In this document: piece after piece, positions 10,161-19,443 of the stretch
Layout: every line of letters starts with the position of its first letter
Numbering within the stretch: position 1 is the stretch's first letter
Origin: Ancrocorticia sp.
GTDB lineage: Bacteria > Actinomycetota > Actinomycetes > Actinomycetales > Actinomycetaceae
Assembly: GCA_022648165.1 (NCBI GenBank)
Contig: JALCLX010000003.1
Location: 116,467 to 180,466, forward strand
Direction: 5' to 3'
DNA: 64,000 nucleotides
Position numbers and translations under genes: made by a program
The notes under the pieces: generated by a model
Told to the model about the DNA's origin: nothing
Databases searched by the model: none
Seen by the model: only the letters and a program-made list of their open reading frames with translations

Positions 10161-11672
10161 ATGTCCGATGAGTTCTTCATGTACCTCGCACTCGGAGTGT
10201 ACTTTGCTGGCATGCTCCTGCTGGGATTTGCAGCATTTCGGAGAACGGAAGACCACGAAGACTACATGCTGGGAGGGCGCAATCTGCCATCCTGGGTGGC
10301 CGCAATCTCCGCGGGAGCCGCAGATATGTCCGGTTGGCTCATTATGGGCCTACCTGGCGCTATTTATGCCACGGGCTTGATCGAATCGTGGATCGCCATC
10401 GGGCTTACTATCGGGCAATCCTGTAACTGGCTCTTTATAGCACCACGGCTGCGCGCATATACGGAGGTCGCGGGCAATTCGATCACCGTGCCCACCTTCT
10501 TCGAAAACCGGCTCAAAGACAGCTCGCATGTACTTCGTATTACTGCAAGTGTGGTTATCCTGGTGTTTTTCACACTCTACGTCTCATCCGGGATGGTTGC
10601 TGCAGGCGTCTTTTTCGAATCGTCCTTTGGCCTTGATGCCACGGCGGGAATGCTCATCGTCGTGGCAGTGACCCTGGCCTATACCATGTTCGGCGGATTT
10701 CTTGGAGTATCCCTCACGGACGTTGCACAGGGCATCATGATGTGTGTTGCGCTCGTTGTGATGCCTCTGGTGGGTATAGCTGCCATCGGTGGATTCGGAG
10801 AAACCGTCACCACCGTGGAGGGCGTGGCCGCCAGCAACCTCTCCTTCTTCGGTACGGGCTTCGCAAAAGCCGCAACACAGGTGACGATCATCTCGGGGCT
10901 TGCGTGGGGTTTAGGATACGTTGGCCAGCCACACATCGTGGTGCGTTTTATGGCGCTGCGCTCTCCGGGAGAGGCCACACGTGCCAGGCGCATTGGAATG
11001 AGTTGGATGGTTATTTCCCTTGCGGGTGCCGTCATTTCCGGGTTAGTGGGCATCGCGTACTTCGCAAAGAACGGCATCGAGCTGGACAATCCAGAAACGG
11101 TAGTACTGCGTATGTCTCAGATTCTGCTCCACCCGTTCATCGCTGGCCTGGTACTTGCCTCCGTCCTAGCAGCTATCATGTCCACGTTTTCCAGTCAGCT
11201 CATCGTCACATCGTCAGCGCTTGTAGAAGACGTATATCGTGCCATAACGAAGAAACAGGTGAGCCAACATCGGCTCGTCTGGATGGGCCGATTCGCCGTG
11301 CTTCTTGTCGCGCTGGTAGCGCTATATTTGGCGCTCGGAAACAACAACTCGATTCTCTCGCTCGTCGGATTCGCCTGGGCCGGTTTCGGTGCTGCGTTCG
11401 GACCCGTGACCGTGCTGTCCCTCTACTGGCGCAAGCTCACGCGATGGGGCGCCTTCGCGGGAATGGTTGCCGGTGCCGTTTCCGTATTTGTCTGGGATTG
11501 GCTCGATAGGATCACAGGGGATGTGTGGCTGTTCGACATCTATGAGCTCGCATTCGCATTTCTGATCTCACTTCTCGTGGCCGCTTTGGTTTCACTTGCC
11601 ACATACCGTCACGATTCCACAATCGAAGAAGAGTTCACCCGCTCGCTAGACTACGTAAAGAACAGTAGATAG
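10161..11672 (+). CDS. putP: sodium/proline symporter, SSS family
   Basis: Inner-membrane Na+-coupled transporter of 503 aa with about 12-13 predicted membrane helices. The family pattern DYMLGGRNLPSWVAAISAGAADMSGWL appears in the first third, and the Na+/proline signature region around GLGYVGQPHIVVRFMA follows. Length matches PutP. ATG 10161 follows a GGGAGG Shine-Dalgarno by 7 nt, so it is preferred over the ATG at 10143. Proline is the best substrate guess from overall similarity; other SSS substrates cannot be excluded. Confidence 0.85.
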   Translation: MSDEFFMYLALGVYFAGMLLLGFAAFRRTEDHEDYMLGGRNLPSWVAAISAGAADMSGWLIMGLPGAIYATGLIESWIAIGLTIGQSCNWLFIAPRLRAYTEVAGNSITVPTFFENRLKDSSHVLRITASVVILVFFTLYVSSGMVAAGVFFESSFGLDATAGMLIVVAVTLAYTMFGGFLGVSLTDVAQGIMMCVALVVMPLVGIAAIGGFGETVTTVEGVAASNLSFFGTGFAKAATQVTIISGLAWGLGYVGQPHIVVRFMALRSPGEATRARRIGMSWMVISLAGAVISGLVGIAYFAKNGIELDNPETVVLRMSQILLHPFIAGLVLASVLAAIMSTFSSQLIVTSSALVEDVYRAITKKQVSQHRLVWMGRFAVLLVALVALYLALGNNNSILSLVGFAWAGFGAAFGPVTVLSLYWRKLTRWGAFAGMVAGAVSVFVWDWLDRITGDVWLFDIYELAFAFLISLLVAALVSLATYRHDSTIEEEFTRSLDYVKNSR

Positions 11673-11683
11673 GCGGGAATCAA

Positions 11684-13885
11684 GTGTTTACTCGTCTTGG
11701 GCGCGGTGTGACGCGTACACCTTGGATCGTCATAGCGGCGTGGGCAATCCTGCTTGCCCTCTTCGGAGGTGGCGCGGCATGGGGCTTCGGCCACGGCGGG
11801 ATCTTCGAACGGACGTCCACATCAGAATTCGTTGTTCCCAATTCTCAGTCACAGGCGGTCGCGGATATGACCGCATCATCAGACGATACGGAAACCGCTA
11901 TTGTGGTGGTGACCGGAATTGACGTAGCAGCGGAAAATGCGGCACTCGCCACCTTCGCCGCGAACAATCGCGGCATCTTAAATAGCTCTGGTGTGACAGC
12001 CGTCAACGATCCCTTCGAGCCTGGGGCGTATCCTGCGCAGGCACTTCTCTCCGCCGATGGGCAAGGTTACGCTGTTGCGGTGACGCGCACGCTATCGTCG
12101 GGCGACGAGGCCCAAGAGGATTTCGATGCGGCCGTGTCCGCATATCGCAGTGCGGTAGTGGCAGCCTTTCCAGATGCGAAGGTCACGGACGTTTCCTCCC
12201 AAGCCATGTCGTCCCTGATCTTGGGACAAGTCCAATCCGATTTGGTGCGTGGTGAATCAATCGGCCTGCCCGTCGCGGCCCTCCTCATGCTTATCGTCTT
12301 CGGTGGTTTCATCGCGGCCACCATGCCGCTCATTGGCGCTATCTCTGCGATCGGCGTCGGCATGGGCATGATCTGGGCGGCCACGTTCTCCACCACCATC
12401 GATTCGTTCATTCTGAACGTGGTTTCCATTATCGGAGTCGCCCTATCGATCGACTACGGCCTTTTGGTGGTTTCCCGCTTTCGCGAAGAGGCGGCCGAAC
12501 TCTACAGCAGTCCTTCGGATCTCACGCGCAGCGATGCACGGACATCAATCGTTATACCGGCCGTGCAGCGCGCAATCGCCACCGCCGGGCGCACGGTCAC
12601 ATTCTCTGCGGTCACCATTGCATGTGCCATGCTCGGCCTGCTTTTGATGAGCATGCATGTCCTCAAAACGATCAGTCTGGGCGGCATCGCCGTGACTCTT
12701 TTGGCCGTCTTGGCCGCTATCACACTGGTACCTGCTCTCCTGACGGTGCTGGGCCGGCACATGCTGGCTCCGTCGCCCCTGCGGAAAATCCCCGGACTCG
12801 GCACAATGATGCGAGCGATGCGCGATTCGGCAGCTGATGAGGGTGCCTTCTCACACCTGGCGCGCCGCGTACAACGCCATCCCTGGTTCGTGATGTTTGC
12901 AACCTTCGCTGTGCTCGTGTTGCTTGCGCTGCCTGTGCGCGCGCTCGAACTGCGGAACAATTTCACCGATTTCTTGCCCAAGGATTCGCAACTGTACAGC
13001 GGTTACATGGAGCTCCAAGACAATTACCCCGCATTGGCTACGCCGTCGGTACAAGTGGTGCTTGATACCCCATACGCGGACGCTACCAATGCCGTGGCAT
13101 TGATCGAAGGCACAACGGGTGTAGATTCTGTGATCGCACAGCCTTTGGCATCCGATTCGGATAGGACCCTAGTGAACGTGCGGGTCGTCGCGCAAGACCA
13201 GGCCGGATCGGAAGTCACGAACGTGATGAAAGCACTGCGCGCAGAAAACTTTGGCGCGCAGGCGTGGGTTGGCGGCGCTGCAGCGCTACAGTACGACATG
13301 GTCCATTCGATTGCCCACGACGCGCCGTTCTCCCTCGCCGTCGTCATACTCGCCGTGATGGTCCTGTTGTTCCTCATGACCGGATCGGTGCTTGTGCCCC
13401 TCAAGGCGCTCATTATCAACTCGCTATCCGTGCTTGCAGCATTGGGTGCCACGACTTTCATCTTTGAGCACGGCTGGTTTGGCGTTCCGGAATCCCCCGG
13501 ATTGGTACTTTTCACGGTTGCGTGCATGGTGGCCTTCGGTTTCGGGCTGGCTATGGATTACGAAGTGTTTCTTCTTTCGCGCATCAAAGAGTATTGGGAT
13601 GCTGGCGATTCGAACGACGACGCCGTCGCAAAAGGCATGCAGCGTTCCGGCCGAATCATCACCTCTGCTGCGGCCATCATTATTGCGGTCTTTATCGGTT
13701 TCGCGATGGGGGATCTGATCGCCGTCAAGCAGATCGGCGTGGCCTTGGCGATCATGGTTGGCACGGATGCCACTGTGACACGCATGCTACTTGTACCCGC
13801 TACCATGACAGTGCTCGGCAAATGGAACTGGTGGGCCCCGCGCCCCTTGCAGCGCCTTGCCCAACGCGTGGGATTGCACGACTGA
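11684..13885 (+). CDS. MMPL/RND-family membrane transporter
   Basis: This 733-aa protein has two homologous halves. Each has one N-terminal helix, a large extracytoplasmic domain, then five helices, as in MmpL/YdfJ proteins. DYGLLVVSRFREE in helix 4-5 of the first half and AMDYEVFLLSRIKE in the second are the diagnostic proton-relay motifs. It probably exports a lipid or a hydrophobic compound using the proton gradient; the substrate is unknown. The GTG start at 11684 lies after a GGCGGGAA ribosome-binding site, 12 nt from putP, so the two may be cotranscribed. Confidence 0.85.
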   Translation: MFTRLGRGVTRTPWIVIAAWAILLALFGGGAAWGFGHGGIFERTSTSEFVVPNSQSQAVADMTASSDDTETAIVVVTGIDVAAENAALATFAANNRGILNSSGVTAVNDPFEPGAYPAQALLSADGQGYAVAVTRTLSSGDEAQEDFDAAVSAYRSAVVAAFPDAKVTDVSSQAMSSLILGQVQSDLVRGESIGLPVAALLMLIVFGGFIAATMPLIGAISAIGVGMGMIWAATFSTTIDSFILNVVSIIGVALSIDYGLLVVSRFREEAAELYSSPSDLTRSDARTSIVIPAVQRAIATAGRTVTFSAVTIACAMLGLLLMSMHVLKTISLGGIAVTLLAVLAAITLVPALLTVLGRHMLAPSPLRKIPGLGTMMRAMRDSAADEGAFSHLARRVQRHPWFVMFATFAVLVLLALPVRALELRNNFTDFLPKDSQLYSGYMELQDNYPALATPSVQVVLDTPYADATNAVALIEGTTGVDSVIAQPLASDSDRTLVNVRVVAQDQAGSEVTNVMKALRAENFGAQAWVGGAAALQYDMVHSIAHDAPFSLAVVILAVMVLLFLMTGSVLVPLKALIINSLSVLAALGATTFIFEHGWFGVPESPGLVLFTVACMVAFGFGLAMDYEVFLLSRIKEYWDAGDSNDDAVAKGMQRSGRIITSAAAIIIAVFIGFAMGDLIAVKQIGVALAIMVGTDATVTRMLLVPATMTVLGKWNWWAPRPLQRLAQRVGLHD

Positions 13886-13958
13886 TCGCTCTGTCACCCT
13901 TGTCAGTCTCGGCTTGCTCCGCAGGTGCTGTATGAGCATAATGGCTGAAGAACACAAA

Positions 13959-14072
13959 ATGCTCCGGGGTCAGTGAAAGTCTGAACCGGCGGTGATAGTC
14001 CGCGACCCGCGCAAGCGGTTGACAAGGTGAAATTCCTTGACCGACGGTCAAAGTCCGGATGGGAGGCGCACG
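13959..14072 (+). ncRNA. FMN riboswitch (RFN element) aptamer
   Basis: The region has the conserved RFN blocks in order: CCGGGGTCAGTGAAA, CTGAACCGGCGGTGATAGTC, CCGCGACCC, GGTGAAATTCC, then GACCGACGGTCAAAGTCCGGATGGGAG. These are the FMN-binding junction sequences. FMN binding would reduce expression of the downstream riboflavin uptake genes. Boundaries are accurate to a few nucleotides. Two possible expression platforms follow. Confidence 0.95.
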
Positions 14073-14088
14073 TGTATCGCGCATTTGT

Positions 14089-14107
14089 GCGCGGGTTCTG
14101 CCCGCGC
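14089..14107 (+). terminator. candidate riboswitch-controlled hairpin
   Basis: A perfect 7-bp stem, GCGCGGG paired with CCCGCGC, closes a 5-nt loop just after the FMN aptamer. T-rich sequence (GTTTCTTATCTT) follows some 10 nt later. It could act as an intrinsic terminator in the ligand-bound state, although the T tract is not immediately adjacent. Confidence 0.5.
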
Positions 14108-14126
14108 GCGATAGCGTTTCTTATCT

Positions 14127-14145
14127 TCCCCGGTCTGACAGGGGA
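14127..14145 (+). promoter_or_regulatory. candidate Shine-Dalgarno sequestering hairpin
   Basis: TCCCC at 14127-14131 can pair with GGGGA at 14141-14145, which overlaps the GGGGAGGG ribosome-binding site of ribX. The riboswitch may therefore act on translation instead of, or as well as, transcription. Confidence 0.45.
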
Positions 14146-14151
14146 GGGTAA

Positions 14152-14910
14152 ATGCGAAGCCGATGGGTGCCAGCCGTTATCTTCGGAGTGGTTTTGCTGG
14201 CCCTGTGGTGGATACTCACCGCATCCGGCATTATCAGCGCAGCATTTCTTCCCTCGCCGTACGACGCCGTGGCACGCATGGTCTCAGGGCTGAGAGCCGG
14301 TTACCTGGCCGACGCCACGCGCATCACGCTCGTCGAGGCACTTGCGGGCTGCGTTTTCGCCGCAGTCATCGGTGTACCATTCGGATACGCCATTGCCAAA
14401 TGGCGGCTGTTTGGGCGCACGGTGCAGCCGTATCTCGCCGCAGCTCAAGCGGTACCTGCCGTGGCAATCGCACCGCTGCTCACAATTTGGGTGGGCTATG
14501 GCAAAACGGCCATCATTGTGCTGTGCACCATCATGGTGGTTTTCCCTGTGATCATCTCCACCGCTGTGGGGGTGCGGCACATCAACCACGATATCCTGGG
14601 CGCCGCACGCCTTGACGGTGCCAGTGGCTTTACCTTGGTGCGTTATATGGAGTTGCCGCTCGCCGCACCCTCCATCTTGGCCGGGTTACGTACCGGATTC
14701 ACGCTGTCTATCACCGGAGCAGTTGTAGGAGAGATGGTTATCGGCGGTAACGGGCTGGGCATGCAGCTGATGAGCGCTCAGGGTGCCGGTGACGTGAAGG
14801 GGATGTTCGCCACCATCATCCTTCTGGCGTTGTGTGCGATGGTCATCTATCTGGCACTCCTTCTGATCGAAAATCACGCGAATTACCTGATCCGCGATGC
14901 GCGTCCGTAA
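14152..14910 (+). CDS. ribX: riboflavin ABC transporter permease
   Basis: This 252-aa permease of the SsuC/TauC/ThiX class has about six membrane helices. It shows the EAA-type cytoplasmic loop around ILGAARLDGASGFTLVRYMELPLAAPSILAGLR (residues about 145-178), which docks an ATPase. The FMN riboswitch upstream and the substrate-binding gene downstream identify it as RibX of the RibXY system. No ATP-binding gene is in the operon, a known feature of RibXY loci, so an ATPase would be supplied from elsewhere. GGGGAGGG lies upstream of ATG 14152. Confidence 0.87.
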   Translation: MRSRWVPAVIFGVVLLALWWILTASGIISAAFLPSPYDAVARMVSGLRAGYLADATRITLVEALAGCVFAAVIGVPFGYAIAKWRLFGRTVQPYLAAAQAVPAVAIAPLLTIWVGYGKTAIIVLCTIMVVFPVIISTAVGVRHINHDILGAARLDGASGFTLVRYMELPLAAPSILAGLRTGFTLSITGAVVGEMVIGGNGLGMQLMSAQGAGDVKGMFATIILLALCAMVIYLALLLIENHANYLIRDARP

Positions 14911-14932
14911 ATATCCACAGAAAGGGATCCTG

Positions 14933-15967
14933 ATGAAGAAACTCCTTGGCATTAGCCTTATCACATCGCTGGCGCTGGCCGGGTGTGCGGCGTCTCCGAG
15001 CGCCAGTTCATCGAGCAATCTGGCCCAGTCATCAAGCGCTTCGGGAAACGCCATCACGGTTGGGCTCACTTACATTCCGGATATCCAGTTTGCTCCGTTC
15101 TATGTGGCGGAAGACCAAGGTTATTTCACTGATGAAGGACTGGACGTGACGCTGCGCCATCACGGTTCCCAGGAATCTCTTCTTGGGGCGCTCCAGGCCG
15201 GCCAAGAAGACGTGGTTTTCGCCGGCGGCGACGAGATGATGCAGGCGCGTTCGCAGGGCACCGACGTCGTCGACTGGGCGACGATGTACCAGAAGTACCC
15301 GATAAAACTCATCTCACTTGCGAGCGCTACGGAACCGGGCCTTCAGGCAAGCGACATTCGCGGCACGACGATCGGACTTCCCGGGCCGTATGGAGCGAAT
15401 TATTTCGCGCTACTTGCGATGCTTGACGCTCAGGGGCTCACAGAAAAGGACGTTTCGGTGCAGTACATTGGGTACACGCAGACGGCAGCGCTGCTTGGAG
15501 GAGACGTCGATGCGGTTATCGGTTACACGAATTCCGACGCCGTCGCTATCCAGGCGGCGCTCACAGACGCAGGCCGCACCGAAACGGTTGTGGAAGCCGA
15601 TATGGTCTCCGGAGGGTTGCCGCTGGTCGGAGTGGGCCTTGGCTCGCTCGCCTCTAATCTCGATGCGAATAAGGCCTCCTATACAAAGATGCTGCGCGCA
15701 TTGAGCAAAGCCGTGGACTTTGCGGAGAAGAATCCGGAAAAGACCGTAGAGATCGCAGCACAATACGTTCCCAGCCTCGCGGAGAAGGACGCCCAAACGC
15801 AGGCGAAAGCCGTGCTCAAAGCCACGCTAGCGCTATACCAGGGCAGTGCCACGTTCGGCGAACAAGATGCGCAATTATGGGAGAACATGTCCAGTTTTAT
15901 GGAGCAGAACAACTTGCTGGCCAAGCCCGTGGACGCTTCGAGTGCCTTCGTCGATCTGACAAAGTAA
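14933..15967 (+). CDS. ribY: riboflavin ABC transporter substrate-binding lipoprotein
   Basis: 344-aa member of the NMT1/THI5-like periplasmic-binding family. A short signal peptide ends in the lipobox LALAGC, so the mature protein is lipid-anchored at about Cys19. A Ser-rich linker precedes the binding domain, which starts ITVGLTYIPDIQFAPFYVAEDQGYF. The ATG at 14933 follows AAAGGGATC. FMN-riboswitch control points to riboflavin rather than thiamine-precursor uptake. The stop codon lies inside the first copy of a 23-bp tandem repeat. Confidence 0.87.
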   Translation: MKKLLGISLITSLALAGCAASPSASSSSNLAQSSSASGNAITVGLTYIPDIQFAPFYVAEDQGYFTDEGLDVTLRHHGSQESLLGALQAGQEDVVFAGGDEMMQARSQGTDVVDWATMYQKYPIKLISLASATEPGLQASDIRGTTIGLPGPYGANYFALLAMLDAQGLTEKDVSVQYIGYTQTAALLGGDVDAVIGYTNSDAVAIQAALTDAGRTETVVEADMVSGGLPLVGVGLGSLASNLDANKASYTKMLRALSKAVDFAEKNPEKTVEIAAQYVPSLAEKDAQTQAKAVLKATLALYQGSATFGEQDAQLWENMSSFMEQNNLLAKPVDASSAFVDLTK

Positions 15968-16009
15968 CTCGCTGGCGCCGTACGATGTAACTCGCTCGCG
16001 CCGTACGAT
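15964..16009 (+). repeat. two tandem copies of a 23-bp repeat
   Basis: Copies at 15964-15986 and 15987-16009 differ by one base (G/C within the CTSGCGCC segment). The first copy contains the ribY stop codon. The repeat unit includes the palindromic CGTACG. Its role is not evident. Confidence 0.9.
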
Positions 16010-16048
16010 AGCGTGCGGACGTGCACGCGGCAGGATCGCTTCACGTTA

Positions 16049-16054
16049 TAGAGT
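16049..16054 (+). promoter_or_regulatory. -10 box of a leaderless hisE transcript
   Basis: TAGAGT ends 6 nt before GTG 16061 and no Shine-Dalgarno is present. Confidence 0.5.
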
Positions 16055-16060
16055 GGGAAC

Positions 16061-16324
16061 GTGAAGAATTTTGAGCAGCTGTTTGCCGAACTGACCGTCA
16101 AAGCACACGAGCGCCCCGAAGGATCGGGCACAGTGGCAGAACTTGATCGCGGGATCCATGCGATCGGTAAAAAGATCGTGGAGGAAGCGGGCGAAGTGTG
16201 GCTCGCGGCCGAACACGAAAGCGACGAGGCGCTGGCTGAAGAGACCTCGCAGCTGCTGTACCATCTGCAGGTGATGCTGCTCGCGCGCGGTTTGACGCTC
16301 GATGACGTGTATCGCTACCTGTAA
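16061..16324 (+). CDS. hisE: phosphoribosyl-ATP pyrophosphatase
   Basis: This 87-aa MazG-like all-alpha enzyme performs the second step of histidine synthesis, hydrolysing phosphoribosyl-ATP to phosphoribosyl-AMP. The metal-binding pattern [18 protein letters not shown] (residues about 36-53) and the later [13 protein letters not shown] helix are diagnostic. The GTG start is set by the -10 box at 16049. hisG follows 56 nt later, the usual hisE-hisG pair in Actinobacteria. Confidence 0.95.
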   Translation: MKNFEQLFAELTVKAHERPEGSGTVAELDRGIHAIGKKIVEEAGEVWLAAEHESDEALAEETSQLLYHLQVMLLARGLTLDDVYRYL

Positions 16325-16380
16325 ATTCGCCGCGAGTCCTGAGAACACACCAACCAAATCGCACTTGAAGAAAGATCATT

Positions 16381-17223
16381 ATGCTCCGTGTGGCTGTTCC
16401 CAACAAGGGATCTTTGTCTGAACCCGCATCCCAAATACTCCGCGAGGCCGGTTATCGCCAGCGCCGCGATCCACGTGAATTAGTACTCACTGATCCCGCC
16501 AATGACGTGGAGTTCTTCTTTATCCGCCCGCGCGACGTGGCGGTCTATGTGGGCGCTGGAACCGTAGACGTTGGCATTACGGGCCGGGACCTGTTGCTCG
16601 ATTCCGGCGCGGACGCGATTGAACATCGCCCGCTCGGATTCGCCCGCTCCGTTTTCCGCTTTGCCGCGCCCAAAGGCACGTACCACACGATTGACGATAT
16701 CCGCGGCAAGCGGATCGCCACGGCCTACGACGGACTTGTGCGCCAGTACCTCGGCGAGCACCAGATTCAGGCATCAGTGGTACATCTGGATGGCGCAGTT
16801 GAATCCTCTGTTCAGCTTGGCGTAGCCGACCTGATCGCCGATGTTGTAGAAACCGGCACAACGCTTCGCACGGCTGGGCTCGAAGTTTTCGCAGATCCGA
16901 TTCTTTCCTCTGAAGCGGTTTTGATCCGCGGCAATCGCGAAATGCCCGAGGGCCTCGCAACGCTCGACAGGCGCCTCGAAGGTGTATTGGTGGCCCGCCG
17001 CTACGTGATCTTCGATTACGATTGCCCTGCCGACCTGCTGGAAACTGCGGCACAGCTGACTCCTGGCTTGCAGTCTCCTACCGTCTCACCGCTTCATGAA
17101 GAGGGTTGGTTTGCGGTGCGCGCCATGGTGTTGCTGGATCAGATGAACGCCGTTATGGACGCACTGTACGATGCAGGGGCGCGCGGCATCATCGTGACGC
17201 CAGTGTTGGCGTGCCGCATCTGA
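16381..17223 (+). CDS. hisG: ATP phosphoribosyltransferase, long form
   Basis: First enzyme of histidine synthesis, condensing ATP with PRPP. The 280-aa length and the C-terminal ACT-like regulatory domain (after about residue 210) mark it as the HisG-L form, which is feedback-inhibited by histidine and needs no His[12 protein letters not shown] opens the protein, [10 protein letters not shown] lies in domain I, and the PRPP loop region reads [21 protein letters not shown] upstream of ATG 16381 serves as ribosome-binding site. Confidence 0.95.
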   Translation: MLRVAVPNKGSLSEPASQILREAGYRQRRDPRELVLTDPANDVEFFFIRPRDVAVYVGAGTVDVGITGRDLLLDSGADAIEHRPLGFARSVFRFAAPKGTYHTIDDIRGKRIATAYDGLVRQYLGEHQIQASVVHLDGAVESSVQLGVADLIADVVETGTTLRTAGLEVFADPILSSEAVLIRGNREMPEGLATLDRRLEGVLVARRYVIFDYDCPADLLETAAQLTPGLQSPTVSPLHEEGWFAVRAMVLLDQMNAVMDALYDAGARGIIVTPVLACRI

Positions 17224-17236
17224 ACTGAGCGCAGGA

Positions 17237-18358
17237 TTAGCTCTGCGCCACCATATCTGCAGCAGCATATCCCGCTACGCCAGCGGCGAGGAAGGCCAGC
17301 GGATCCTCTTCGAATCCGCGGCCCATCGTTTGCAATGTCACAGGGGAGTCCGCGAAGGCCTCGCGCAGCCCGTGTGTGCACACGTCTAAACGGGTCAGAT
17401 GATCGCACGCAAACAATGCCGCAAGTTGCCCTGCCAGCAACTCTCGCACATCGCCAGGTACAAGGCGATCTAGTGTGCCTTCGCCGTCGTCACAAAAAAC
17501 TGGCACCGGGCACACCGCAGGCGAGAGCGCCACTCGCGTCAATGCGGTGACCGAATGGTGCGACAGGCCGAAGTGGCGGCTTCGCGCATCGGCGTTCGAC
17601 ATTCGGAGTAATCCAATTGCGCGGCCGCCTAACACATTCACTGCGTTGATTGCCTCGCCCACAGAGGTGCCAGAGAATCCCCACGTGGTTCCGGTGCCCA
17701 GGTTTCCAGGGCCTTGGGACACCACCGCGATATCCGCATGCCACACCTGTTTGGCGGCAAGCAACGCGGTGTGCATGTTGACGGTCTCAAGTTCACCGCC
17801 GAATGCCTGGCGCGCGGTAATAGTGCCCAAGATGTGGCCAGCATCCGTGAGGCTGGAACAAATACGAGAAAACCACACAGGCAAGGCGCCGCCATCGTCC
17901 ATGATGTACGCGATCCGCGCTTTCGGATTGCGCGCGCGGATGGCCGCCACGACGGCGGGAAGTGCGGAGTGCAGATCCGCAACCACCACCGGCATTCCAT
18001 CGATGGAATCGGCCTCCGCAAGTGTCAAATGCCACGGCGATTCCTGTTCGTCTGCCCCCATCGTCATGTATTGCAAAGGCGTGTAGCGTGCTTTCACAAT
18101 GTGCCCTGGCCCTGGTACCGGATCAGGTGGCAAACGGTCCGGAATCGCAACCACCATCAGGTATCCGCCGGTGCCGAGCCCACGCGCCACAGTCGCGCCG
18201 GTGAGAAGCACCGTATCCCCAACCTGTGGCAAACCGACGAGCGGAACGTAGGCAAGTGCACGCAGTATGTTCCGGTCCTCAAGTTCAACATCACATACCT
18301 GAGCCTGCCCCCACGCCTGGGGCAAGCCAATTACCGTTCCTTTTCGCCACATCATCAC
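17237..18358 (-). CDS. DUF3866-like actinobacterial protein of unknown function
   Basis: This 373-aa protein appears to be a DUF3866 member, judged from overall pattern only. The N-terminal part (about 1-90) is beta-rich and contains a TGATVARGLGTGGYLMV segment. The central part has Rossmann-like segments such as RIAYIMDDGGALPVWFS and ADIAVVSQGPGNLGTGT. No catalytic motif or membrane helix is evident. It is convergent with hisG (13-bp gap) and divergent from pafB. The GTG at 18358, followed by two in-frame ATGs, is chosen from a -10 box 7 nt upstream. Confidence 0.6.
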   Translation of the reverse strand: MMMWRKGTVIGLPQAWGQAQVCDVELEDRNILRALAYVPLVGLPQVGDTVLLTGATVARGLGTGGYLMVVAIPDRLPPDPVPGPGHIVKARYTPLQYMTMGADEQESPWHLTLAEADSIDGMPVVVADLHSALPAVVAAIRARNPKARIAYIMDDGGALPVWFSRICSSLTDAGHILGTITARQAFGGELETVNMHTALLAAKQVWHADIAVVSQGPGNLGTGTTWGFSGTSVGEAINAVNVLGGRAIGLLRMSNADARSRHFGLSHHSVTALTRVALSPAVCPVPVFCDDGEGTLDRLVPGDVRELLAGQLAALFACDHLTRLDVCTHGLREAFADSPVTLQTMGRGFEEDPLAFLAAGVAGYAAADMVAQS

Positions 18359-18365
18359 GCCTCAC

Positions 18366-18371
18366 AGCCTA
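18366..18371 (-). promoter_or_regulatory. -10 box of a leaderless transcript for the DUF3866-like gene
   Basis: On the minus strand TAGGCT ends 7 nt before GTG 18358. Confidence 0.45.
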
Positions 18372-18471
18372 ATCGAGCAGCGCCTCTGATGGCGGAACAT
18401 GACACGGGCCGGGCAAGATGGAGCGAAGGTGCACTCGCATGTGCTATGAGCACACACGTGTTCATTTCCTC

Positions 18472-18477
18472 TAGGCT
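18472..18477 (+). promoter_or_regulatory. -10 box of a leaderless pafB transcript
   Basis: TAGGCT ends 6 nt before GTG 18484. Confidence 0.55.
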
Positions 18478-18483
18478 GGGAGC

Positions 18484-19443
18484 GTGACAATAACAGAACG
18501 CCATTTGGCCTTGTTGGAAGCAATCCGGCGCGGATCGGGGCTGACGCGCAGTCAGATCCGCGAGCAACTGCCGTATTACGAAGGACTTTCTGATGCGGCC
18601 TTTCACAAGGCATTTGATCGCGACATTGCAACCCTGCGGCAATCCGGGTATCCGATCGTCGTCGATCGCGCTTATCGGTATTCCTACGACGCGGCCGCGC
18701 CGCTCATCGCGCCCGTCTCCTCGGCTGACTTAGGCCTGTTGCGCTCCGCGATTTCCGGGATTGGGCGGACCGGGCGTGAAGCGCTGGTAGCACACAACGG
18801 GCTGCAGAAACTCCTGGCCGCATCTGAGGCGCACACGGATGCGCGCTACGTGCGCGCCACGATTCCCGAGGGGAGTGATGCTCCGGCTATCGCCCGTGCC
18901 CTCCAATATGGCCGCTGCGTCGAATTTGACTATGTAGGGACGTCGTCGGCCGCCACGCATCACTACGTGCTGTGTCCACGCGAAATCGACGTGCATTTCG
19001 ATGCGTTTTATGTGAAGGGACCAGCGCAGCGTGATGGCAAGCCGTGGGCCACGCGCTCCTTCAAAGTAGCCCGGATTGTCCCGGGAACGCTCACGGTTGG
19101 AGAAGCACTGCAGCCGGACGAGGACCACACGGAGCACACGCAGACGCATGATGCCTTTGTGGAAGATGAGGCAATTCTTGCTATACGCCCCGGTACGGCC
19201 GTGCCGCTTGCGCAACGAGGGGAGCGTATCAACGATGGCGAGTGGCCGCAGTACCGCTTCCGCAAAGTCAACCGGCAGCGGATGTTCGACGAACTGGTTA
19301 CCTATGGTGTGGACGTGCACGTGGTAGGAAGCCCCAGTTTCCTCGCCCAATGGCGCGAGCGCGTGGAACACGTGGCGAGATTAGCACGCCAATCCCCGTC
19401 CGATACTCCGGTCAATCAGGCAGCTGGTGGTGAGCCATGCTGA
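18484..19443 (+). CDS. pafB: WYL-domain transcriptional regulator PafB
   Basis: 319-aa protein with an N-terminal winged helix-turn-helix (residues about 1-65, with LEAIRRGSGLTRSQIREQL) and a WYL-type sensor domain from about 140 (CVEFDYVGTSS, then FYVKGPAQRDGKPWATRSFKVARI). PafB and PafC together activate a LexA/RecA-independent DNA-damage response in mycobacteria. Its last bases overlap pafC by 7 nt, so the pair is translationally coupled. Unlike the mycobacterial arrangement, no proteasome genes (prcBA, pafA) lie upstream in this window. Confidence 0.85.
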   Translation: MTITERHLALLEAIRRGSGLTRSQIREQLPYYEGLSDAAFHKAFDRDIATLRQSGYPIVVDRAYRYSYDAAAPLIAPVSSADLGLLRSAISGIGRTGREALVAHNGLQKLLAASEAHTDARYVRATIPEGSDAPAIARALQYGRCVEFDYVGTSSAATHHYVLCPREIDVHFDAFYVKGPAQRDGKPWATRSFKVARIVPGTLTVGEALQPDEDHTEHTQTHDAFVEDEAILAIRPGTAVPLAQRGERINDGEWPQYRFRKVNRQRMFDELVTYGVDVHVVGSPSFLAQWRERVEHVARLARQSPSDTPVNQAAGGEPC

